Assembly (NCBI RefSeq): GCF_015245355.1 | Contig: NZ_CP063311.1 | Span: 432,893 to 496,892, forward strand | Direction: 5' to 3' | DNA length: 64,000 nt | DNA from: Anabaenopsis elenkinii CCIBt3563 | Lineage (GTDB): Bacteria > Cyanobacteriota > Cyanobacteriia > Cyanobacteriales > Nostocaceae | In this document: positions 57,113 to 64,000 of the stretch, one piece after another | Layout of the letters: each line of letters starts with the position of its first letter | Numbering within the stretch: position 1 is the first letter of the stretch | Notes under the pieces: model-generated | The model's database searches: none | Seen by the model: only the letters and a program-made list of their open reading frames with translations | Told to the model about the DNA's origin: nothing | Position numbers and translations under genes: made by a program

Positions 57113-60100
57113 TTATTGTTCTTCGATAGTGGCTTCAGCTTGATGTACGAGATTGCGCAAGTGATCTAATGTCTTGCTGTTTACATCCTGCCATAAACCG
57201 CGCTGGTGTGCTTCTAATAATTTCTCGGCAATATCACGCATTGCCCAAGGATTTTTATCTTGGATAAAATTACAGACTAGCGGATCTAGTAAATAGGCTT
57301 GTGTAATACCCTCATACATATGGTCTTCCACACATTGGGCTGTGGCATCATAGGCAAATAAATAATCTACCGTCGCCGCCATTTCAAACGCACCTTTGTA
57401 ACCATGGCGCATCATTCCTGAAATCCATTTGGGGTTAACTACACGGGAACGATACACCCGGGCAATTTCCGCTCTCAGGGTGCGCACTCTGGGTTGAGCC
57501 GGATGGGAATTGTCACCAAAATAAGTTTGCGGGTTGTTTCCTTGTAGCGATCGCACGGCTGCTGTTAAACCCCCTTGAAATTGGTAATAATCGTCAGAGT
57601 CGAGTAAGTCGTGTTCCCGGTTATCTTGGTTGTGTAAAACAATTTGCATTTTTTGCAGGCGTTGCTCAAAGGCTTGTGCTGCACAAATGCCGAGCAATTC
57701 CCCTTGAGTATCGGGGGAACTACCACTAGTGTAAGCGTAGCAACTCCAGTTAATATAAGCACGAGCTAAATCTTGATCATCAGTCCAGTTTTGTGAGGAC
57801 ATCAGCCCTTGGAGACCTGCACCATAAGCACCAGGTTGAGAACCAAACACCCGGTATTGCGATCGCACTCTCGCTGATTCCACAGTTAACCCTTGTTCCA
57901 TCCACCACTGAGTATCTTGTTCGACTTGTGCCGCCAGGGGGTTAAACTCCGGCGGTTCATTGAGGGCGGCCACCGCGTTCACAGCAGCACCGAATAAGTC
58001 AATTAAATTGGGGAAAGCATCCCGGAAAAATCCCGAAATTCTCAAGGTGACATCCACACGGGGACGACCCAAAATGCTCAAAGGTAAAATTTCAAAATCC
58101 ACCACACGCCGCGCCGCACCGTCCCAAACAGGACGCACACCCAGTAAAGCTAAAGCTTCGGCGATATCATCACCCCCGGTGCGCATAGTTGCAGTACCCC
58201 ACAAAGATAAACCCAAGGTTTGGGGATATTCGCCGTTTTCTTGGGTGTAGCATTCAATGACATTTTCTGCGGCTTTTCTCCCCACATCCCAGGCGGTTTC
58301 TGTGGGAATGGCGCGAATATCCACAGAATAAAAGTTTCTCCCGGTGGGTAAAACCTCTGGCCGTCCCCGTGTGGGTGCGCCTGAGGGTGCGCTGGGGATA
58401 TACTCACCATTGAGTCCCCGTAGTAAGTTGGTAATTTCGCCGTGGGTTTGTTGTAAGGCGGGGATTAGTTGGGTTTGAATCCAGTTAAGAGGGGGGGATG
58501 AGACGGGGGAACCATTCAGGAGTTCTTCTACTAATTGGGCGGCGTGTATTTCCAGAATCTCTACAGCATCGCCGACGGTGCGACAGGTTTGTGGGGTGAT
58601 GCTGGCTAAAATTTGCTGATCAAGTTCTGATAGGGGAGTGTGAAAATCTCCAGTTAGGGGGTCAAAGTCTAGTCCCCATTCTGTGGCTAGGTGACGGGTG
58701 ATACCTATGGAGTAGGGGTTAGGGATGCGGGCGATCGCGACTATTAAATCTCGTAGTTGTCGCCCTTGGGGACATTGGCCAAAAATATGTAACCCATCGC
58801 GGATTTGTGCTTCTTTGAGTTCACACAGATAACCACCAATAAAGTTTAAAATTACCGATTCAAATTTTAAAATATCCCTTTGATCAGCAATGCCTAATTC
58901 TTGGTGGAGATTTTCTTGAATCACTAATTCACATATGCGATCGCGAATTGACGGTAAACGTCCCGGATCTAAACTTTCCGCCTCATAGTATTCATCTACC
59001 AAATTTTCTAACTGTTGCAGTGCTCCATAAAGTTCCGCCCTAGTCATGGGGGGAGTGAGGTGGTCTAAAATTACCGCTTGGGCCCGTCGTTTAGCTTGAG
59101 AACCCTCACCGGGGTCATTGACAATAAAGGGGTAAAAATGGGGAACTGGGCCAAAAGCCACTTCCGGATAACAATGACTGGATAAGGCCACACTTTTACC
59201 GGGTAACCATTCTAAGTTCCCATGTTTGCCCACATGAACCACCGCATCAGCTTGGAAAATTTCCCGCACCCAATAATAAAAGGCTAAATAACCATGAGTT
59301 GGTACTAGGTCTGGTGCATGATAGTTTAAACTGGGGTCAATGTCATAACCCCGCGGGGGTTGAATCCCTACAAATATGTTACCCAGTTGGATTCCTGAAA
59401 TGGGGAAATCATCAGCACATCCCCATCTTTGGGTGATTTCTTGCTGTACAGTTATGGGTAAAGTGGCAAAATATTTTTGATAGTCTTCACGGTCTACACT
59501 TTGGAGGACAGGGCGAAAATCTCTACCTTCCGGGTCATTTGTGACTCCACTAGTTAGGCTGTCGATTAATTCATCTCCATTTCTGGGGGCATTCTCTACC
59601 ACATAACCGGCATTTTGTAAAGCCTTAATTATTTCTATGCAACTGGCGGGGGTGTCCAGTCCCACCCCATTAGCTAATCTGCCGTTGCGATTGGGGTAAT
59701 TTGCCAAAATCAGGGCAATGCGGCGCTTGTGCGGTGCCTGGGAGCGGAGGTTTACCCAGTTGGCTGCTAGTTGAGCCACAAATTCAATGCGATCGCTGAC
59801 TGGCTCATAAACCATCACATCTGTTTCTAAGTCAGGGTGGCGCTTTTGGATAGTTTTAAAAGATACAGCCCGAGTAATGATCCGCCCATCTACCTCTGGG
59901 AGAGCGACATTCATGGCCATATCCCGGGGGGAAAGTCCTTGTAATTGTGATTCCCACTGCTCCACACCACCACCACTGAGGATAACTTGTAAGACTGGCA
60001 CATTCAAGTTTTGCCAAAAATCCAGCTGGGGTGCTTCTGCTTCCAAGCGGGCTAGGGAAAAACTGGTAGTATTTAGCAGTACCCCCAGTTCCCTACCTTG

Positions 60101-60844
60101 ACCACTGAATAACTCCCTTAATTCTGCTTGAACATCAGGATCACGCAATGAGGAAACAAACACCGGGACAGGTTGTAAATTACGTTGCGCTAGGGCTGTA
60201 CACAAGGCATCAATTACTTTAGTATTACCAGATAAATAATGAGCGCGGTAGAACAGAATGCCTACTTTGGCTATTGCTGATTCCCTAGTCTCCATTCCCC
60301 AGTTATACAAGCCGACACGGGGGACTGCTAGGGGTGGTGAGGGTTGGAAGGAAGTATGAAGACAGGTATCACAGATAAACTCAAAAGCGTTAACAATATT
60401 TTCCACTCCCCCCTCCCGAAAATACTGTAATACTTGATTAACAGCAGTTAAAGGTAAATTAGATTGGGAAATTAATTCTGGGTCTAGACCATCATCACCA
60501 GGTATTACAATAAGAGTTGTACCTTGACGTTTGACAATATCTTGCACTACTTCTAAACCATAGGCCCAATAGGAACGTCCTCCTAACAAACGTAAAATAA
60601 TCACTTGGGCAAATTCTAAAACTTCCTCTGCATAGGAATCTATACTGATTTCTTGCTGTAACTGCAACAGGCTAGCAACCCTGATGGCTGGGAAGTTTGG
60701 TGGTAATTGAGTTACCGCTGCTGCTAGGGTTTGAATGTCAGTATCAGCGGCAGTAATAAATACCAAAGGAGCGGGAGATTGTTCAATCAAAACTAACCCT
60801 TCTGACTGATTCCATCCCCCCGGTGTGGCGCTGATACGATGCAT
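57113..60844 (-). CDS. cobN: Cobaltochelatase subunit CobN
   Basis: A 1243-residue subunit of the aerobic cobalt chelatase or its cyanobacterial equivalent. The long CobN/ChlH domain includes HVGKHGNLEWLPGKSVALSS, YPNRNGRLANGVGLDTPAS and MTRAELYGALQQLENLVDEYY. ChlH, the magnesium chelatase subunit, is a longer paralogue; motif and length favour CobN. It is 15 bases from the peptidoglycan-binding gene and may be cotranscribed with it. No cobalamin riboswitch is recognised upstream. Confidence 0.88.
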   Translation of the reverse strand: MHRISATPGGWNQSEGLVLIEQSPAPLVFITAADTDIQTLAAAVTQLPPNFPAIRVASLLQLQQEISIDSYAEEVLEFAQVIILRLLGGRSYWAYGLEVVQDIVKRQGTTLIVIPGDDGLDPELISQSNLPLTAVNQVLQYFREGGVENIVNAFEFICDTCLHTSFQPSPPLAVPRVGLYNWGMETRESAIAKVGILFYRAHYLSGNTKVIDALCTALAQRNLQPVPVFVSSLRDPDVQAELRELFSGQGRELGVLLNTTSFSLARLEAEAPQLDFWQNLNVPVLQVILSGGGVEQWESQLQGLSPRDMAMNVALPEVDGRIITRAVSFKTIQKRHPDLETDVMVYEPVSDRIEFVAQLAANWVNLRSQAPHKRRIALILANYPNRNGRLANGVGLDTPASCIEIIKALQNAGYVVENAPRNGDELIDSLTSGVTNDPEGRDFRPVLQSVDREDYQKYFATLPITVQQEITQRWGCADDFPISGIQLGNIFVGIQPPRGYDIDPSLNYHAPDLVPTHGYLAFYYWVREIFQADAVVHVGKHGNLEWLPGKSVALSSHCYPEVAFGPVPHFYPFIVNDPGEGSQAKRRAQAVILDHLTPPMTRAELYGALQQLENLVDEYYEAESLDPGRLPSIRDRICELVIQENLHQELGIADQRDILKFESVILNFIGGYLCELKEAQIRDGLHIFGQCPQGRQLRDLIVAIARIPNPYSIGITRHLATEWGLDFDPLTGDFHTPLSELDQQILASITPQTCRTVGDAVEILEIHAAQLVEELLNGSPVSSPPLNWIQTQLIPALQQTHGEITNLLRGLNGEYIPSAPSGAPTRGRPEVLPTGRNFYSVDIRAIPTETAWDVGRKAAENVIECYTQENGEYPQTLGLSLWGTATMRTGGDDIAEALALLGVRPVWDGAARRVVDFEILPLSILGRPRVDVTLRISGFFRDAFPNLIDLFGAAVNAVAALNEPPEFNPLAAQVEQDTQWWMEQGLTVESARVRSQYRVFGSQPGAYGAGLQGLMSSQNWTDDQDLARAYINWSCYAYTSGSSPDTQGELLGICAAQAFEQRLQKMQIVLHNQDNREHDLLDSDDYYQFQGGLTAAVRSLQGNNPQTYFGDNSHPAQPRVRTLRAEIARVYRSRVVNPKWISGMMRHGYKGAFEMAATVDYLFAYDATAQCVEDHMYEGITQAYLLDPLVCNFIQDKNPWAMRDIAEKLLEAHQRGLWQDVNSKTLDHLRNLVHQAEATIEEQ

Positions 60845-60980
60845 AATTTTCTATTACTCCCTTAAACTGTTGAATATAACACTGTTTTTGTGGTGTCCAT
60901 TACCCCCGTTAAATAGTATTAATCAACTCTCAAAGAGATTTTCCTCTGTTCCCCGTGCCAATTCTTACCAGACCCTAAAA

Positions 60981-62876
60981 ATGCTTAGTTCTCCTGATTT
61001 GAGTTTTTGTCGAAACTTACCCTTAGTTGTATTTAATCAGCTTGGGGAATTGTTACAGCAGATGGCTCAAGTCATCGGAACTGCTGCACGGGTAGTAACT
61101 GATGCAATCTTGGTGACAATTTCTACGCCGGGAGAGTGGCAAAATCGGAGATTTACCGTGGTAGTATCCGATAAATTTAGCGTCCTTTTAGTAGGGAATT
61201 TGACTGCTTATCAGCCTGATAACTACACAGTATATAATACTAGTCTGACATTTAATTCCCAGGCGATCGCTTTATTTGTCTCCCAAGTAGGGGAATTATT
61301 TGATGGAGATTCCCGCACACACCAAAATCTGGAACGCTATCGAGAGCTAGTTAAACCTAATGATGCTCAGATCCAAACCCAATTTACACTATTATTATTA
61401 GAGTATCTGTGTGTACAACCATCTGAAAAAAATACACAAAGTCTCTGCGCCAACTCCCCAGATGTTAATGCTTGTCAGCCTGTAGAAGAGGCTTTAAGAA
61501 AACAAATTGCCCAAGAGCGACTGTTAAATCAGGTCACCACCCAGATTCGCAAAAGCCTAGACTTACCTGTAATCATGGCGACCGCCATTAGTATGGTACG
61601 GGAGTTTTTAGAACTAGATAGATTAGTAATCTATAAATTTCAGAGTGGTAGAGTCAAGGGTGACAATTTGAATCAGGTAGACCTAGAGGAGGTAACAGGG
61701 GGTTGTATTGTCTATGAACAGCGGGCAGAAAGAGCTATTTCATCAGTATTATATTATCGGGAAGATGACTGCTGGCTAGAAAACTCCACCTGTTTGGAAA
61801 AGTATCGCCAGGGGTTTACCTTGGTGGTTGATGATGTGGAACAAACTTATGTCCTAGAAGAATGTTTATTGAACTTGCTACGAAAATGCCAAGTTAGGGC
61901 TAAGTTAGTAGCACCAATCATATTTGAACAGAATCTCTGGGGTCTACTAATCGCCCATCAATGTCACACCCCACGGGAGTGGAGCGAAAGTGATAAAAAT
62001 TTACTCACTTCCATAGCCGAACAACTAGCCATTGCGATTCATCAAGCTGAGTTAATGCAATCTTTGCAAACAGCGGCCCACATTCTCACCCTAGAAAAAC
62101 AAAGTTTAGAACAACGGGTAATTGAGCGGACAACGGCTTTACGGGAAGCTTTAATGGCTGCGGAAGCTGCTAGTCGCCTCAGAAGCGAATTCCTAGCTAC
62201 CATCAGCCATGAATTACTCACGCCTTTAACTTATGTGATTGGGATGTCTTCTACTTTGTTACGTTGGCCTCTAGGAGAACTGAGTCAACGCCAACGAGAT
62301 TACCTGCAAACCATCCATGATAGTGGAGAACATTTATTAGAGCTGATTAATGACATCCTGGATATATCGCAAATTGAAGCCGGTAAAACTGTCTTAAATA
62401 TAACAGAGTTTTCTTTAACCCATACAGCGCAAACATCCCTAGAGTCATTATCAGAAAAGGCTCATAGCAAACAAGTTAGTTTACAGCTAGATTTACAAAT
62501 CGATCCCCAACGGAATATCTTTACTGCTGATGTTAAACGAGTAGAACAAATTCTCTGGAATTTATTAACCAATGCCATTAAGTTTACCCCCGGGGGTGGT
62601 AATGTCATCTTGCGGGTCTGGGTAGAAGATCATACTGCTGTTTTTCAAATTGAAGACACCGGAATTGGTATTCCCGAAGAACAATTACCGGTGATGTTTG
62701 AGAAATTTCAACAACTAGATACACCCTATCGCCGGCGCTACGAAGGTACTGGGTTGGGTTTGGCTCTGACTAAACAACTTGTAGAACTCCATCGCGGCCG
62801 AATTGAAGTAGAATCTACTGTAGGTGTTGGTTCAATTTTCACAGTATGGATACCAGCCCAGCAACAACGCAATTAA
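60981..62876 (+). CDS. GAF-domain sensor histidine kinase with cyanobacteriochrome-like cysteines
   Basis: I start at the ATG at 60981 (about 631 residues); the frame is open further up but that part overlaps cobN. An uncharacterised N-terminal sensory region (1-150) is followed by a linker, a GAF domain (about 180-340), a coiled coil and HisKA with SHELLTPLTYVIG (His near 406), then HATPase (NAIKFTPGGG, DTGIGIPEEQL, GTGLGLALTK). The GAF matches bilin-GAF landmarks: YRQGFTLVVDD, QVRAKLVAPI and LWGLLIAHQC. Cys295 (EECLLNLL) aligns with the canonical bilin-binding Cys, though the usual next His is Leu; Cys264 lies in DDCW, similar to the DXCF second-cysteine motif. No response regulator is adjacent. 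Confidence 0.85.
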   Translation: MLSSPDLSFCRNLPLVVFNQLGELLQQMAQVIGTAARVVTDAILVTISTPGEWQNRRFTVVVSDKFSVLLVGNLTAYQPDNYTVYNTSLTFNSQAIALFVSQVGELFDGDSRTHQNLERYRELVKPNDAQIQTQFTLLLLEYLCVQPSEKNTQSLCANSPDVNACQPVEEALRKQIAQERLLNQVTTQIRKSLDLPVIMATAISMVREFLELDRLVIYKFQSGRVKGDNLNQVDLEEVTGGCIVYEQRAERAISSVLYYREDDCWLENSTCLEKYRQGFTLVVDDVEQTYVLEECLLNLLRKCQVRAKLVAPIIFEQNLWGLLIAHQCHTPREWSESDKNLLTSIAEQLAIAIHQAELMQSLQTAAHILTLEKQSLEQRVIERTTALREALMAAEAASRLRSEFLATISHELLTPLTYVIGMSSTLLRWPLGELSQRQRDYLQTIHDSGEHLLELINDILDISQIEAGKTVLNITEFSLTHTAQTSLESLSEKAHSKQVSLQLDLQIDPQRNIFTADVKRVEQILWNLLTNAIKFTPGGGNVILRVWVEDHTAVFQIEDTGIGIPEEQLPVMFEKFQQLDTPYRRRYEGTGLGLALTKQLVELHRGRIEVESTVGVGSIFTVWIPAQQQRN

Positions 62877-62898
62877 TCGGGACTGGGGGAAGAAAAAG

Positions 62899-64000
62899 AT
62901 GACAGCAGGGTTACCAAGCAAACGTGTAATAGTAGTTGGTGCTGGTTGGGCGGGTTTGGGTGCTACCTACCAATTGGCAAAACAAGGGTATGATGTTACA
63001 CTTTTAGAAGCTGGAGCATATCCTGGGGGTTTAGTTGCCGGTTGGAAAACCACCGCTGGGAAATCTGTAGAAGCAGGAATTCACGGCTTTTGGTATCCTT
63101 ACAGAAATATTTTTGCTCTGATTAATGAGTTAAAAATTAATCCCTTCACTACCTGGACTCGTTCGGCGCAATATTCCCCAGCAGGGTTAGAAGTTGAATC
63201 CCCAATTTTTCAAAATTTACCACGGCTCCCGACGCCTTTGGGTACTTTTATTTACACTCAGTTTCAGAGATTACCCTTGGCTGACCGCCTGAGTGCCTTA
63301 CCTTTACTTTATTCTCTCATAGATTTTGACAATTCCGACCAGGCTTGGCGGCGTTATGATTTTGTCACAGCGCGGGAATTGTTTAAAGATTTTGGCGTTT
63401 CAGCTCGACTTTATCAAGAGGCTTTTGAACCCATGTTATTGGTGGGTTTATTTGCTCCCGGTGAACAGTGTTCCGCTGCTGCTACACTGGGAATGCTGTA
63501 CTTTTTTATCCTCGCCCATCAAGCTGATTTTGATGTGGTTTGGTGTCGGGGAACGGTGGGGGAAAAAATCTTTCGCCCCTGGGTGGAACAAATTACCCAA
63601 GCTGGGGGAAAGGTCTTAGCCCAGCATCCTGTAACTGATATAGTTATAGATAGTCAGAATCGCGCCCGCGGTGTGGTGTGCGGTGATCAGGTGTTTGATG
63701 CAGATGCTGTGATTTTTGCTGTGGGTGTAACAGGGATGAAAAAAATTGTCGCCCATAGTCCCAGTTTACAAAGCCGCCCTGAATTTCGGAATTTAAATAA
63801 TTTAGGCGCTATTGACGTTTTAGCTACCCGGTTATGGTTTGACCGTAAGGTTAATGTCCCCCGTGCTTCTAATGCTTGCTTTGGTTTTGATGACACCACG
63901 GGATGGACGTTTTTTGATTTAAATGCTTTACATGATGAGTATCAGCAGGAACCGGGAACAGTCATAGAAGCTGATTTTTATCATGCTAATCAGTTTCTGC
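62899..64000 (+). CDS. FAD-dependent oxidoreductase, carotenoid-desaturase-like (partial, runs off window)
   Basis: From ATG 62899 (22 bases after the kinase stop) the frame is open to the window end (367 complete codons). FAD-binding motif VIVVGAGWAGLGATYQLAKQ at residues 9-28, LLEAGAYPGGLVAGWKTT near 35-52. Residues AGIHGFWYPYRNIFALINEL and GLFAPGEQCSAAATLGMLY follow the phytoene/zeta-carotene desaturase and amine-oxidase pattern. It is related to plant-type Zds but may be a separate cyanobacterial paralogue. The 3' end is missing. Confidence 0.8.
   Translation, partial: MTAGLPSKRVIVVGAGWAGLGATYQLAKQGYDVTLLEAGAYPGGLVAGWKTTAGKSVEAGIHGFWYPYRNIFALINELKINPFTTWTRSAQYSPAGLEVESPIFQNLPRLPTPLGTFIYTQFQRLPLADRLSALPLLYSLIDFDNSDQAWRRYDFVTARELFKDFGVSARLYQEAFEPMLLVGLFAPGEQCSAAATLGMLYFFILAHQADFDVVWCRGTVGEKIFRPWVEQITQAGGKVLAQHPVTDIVIDSQNRARGVVCGDQVFDADAVIFAVGVTGMKKIVAHSPSLQSRPEFRNLNNLGAIDVLATRLWFDRKVNVPRASNACFGFDDTTGWTFFDLNALHDEYQQEPGTVIEADFYHANQFL

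Noticed and set aside
57113-60844. Magnesium chelatase ChlH
   Set aside because: Length and the motif pattern fit CobN better, and no ChlD/ChlI-type partner is nearby, although the two share a common fold.
60825-60980. Extension of the histidine kinase to 683 residues
   Set aside because: The extra 52 residues overlap the start of cobN and lack domain character; the ATG at 60981 precedes the recognisable sequence.

Overview
The window comes from a cyanobacterium, most probably a filamentous heterocyst-forming type (Nostocales, Anabaena/Dolichospermum/Raphidiopsis-like). The evidence is the very frequent HIP1 octamer GCGATCGC, oxygenic-phototroph carotenoid genes (crtP-crtB), cyanobacterial families such as DUF3531, a SigC-like group 2 sigma factor, a FurA-type regulator next to a convergent peptidoglycan-binding gene, dispersed heptanucleotide repeats and many insertion sequences. 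The genus is an inference. There is no prophage, rRNA operon or CRISPR array.

1-9.5 kb: 5' end of mfd, a CNNM/CorC-type membrane protein, then a TPR/O-GlcNAc-transferase-like gene that has lost its 5' end to an insertion sequence. That IS is present as one full copy preceded by a tandem 301-bp copy of its own left end. On its other side is the 3' stub of a second unrelated gene. Then a heptamer tandem repeat, a small secreted Thr/Pro/Val-rich protein coupled to an SDR-family gene, a GC-rich dispersed-repeat cluster and hemE.

9.6-25 kb: mostly housekeeping. Oligopeptidase B, rsmG with a CbiO-like ATPase, a TPR lipoprotein-like secreted protein, DUF3531, an NDP-sugar pyrophosphorylase, a decayed IS200/IS605 tnpA, speA, ndk, a TerC-family membrane protein, two conserved hypotheticals and acs.

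25-38.6 kb: the end of acs abuts a MITE-like element that itself carries a second, nested MITE. A related inverted copy at 38.3 kb preserves the empty site. An aldo/keto reductase gene is split by two adjacent ISs (IS701-like and IS630-like). Then an HtrA protease, a CsoR/InrS-type metal regulator, nagZ, the overlapping crtP-crtB carotenoid operon, tRNA-Ser(GCU) and a NatB-like amino-acid binding lipoprotein.

38.6-51.5 kb: defence and glycine catabolism interleaved. A type I hsdM-hsdS pair has a PIN-domain toxin-antitoxin pair between the two subunits and no hsdR in view. The glycine cleavage genes gcvT-gcvH-gcvP follow. Just downstream of gcvP a type II XamI-like restriction-modification pair has inserted next to a DUF29 gene, leaving a 157-bp direct repeat of the DUF29 3' end on both sides. 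lipA, which makes the lipoyl cofactor needed by GcvH, lies beyond tRNA-Pro.

51.6-64 kb: lipA, gpsA, sigC-like sigma factor, furA with its convergent neighbour, cobN, a GAF-domain histidine kinase whose GAF domain keeps cysteines where cyanobacteriochromes bind bilin, and the start of a carotenoid-desaturase-like flavoprotein that runs off the window.
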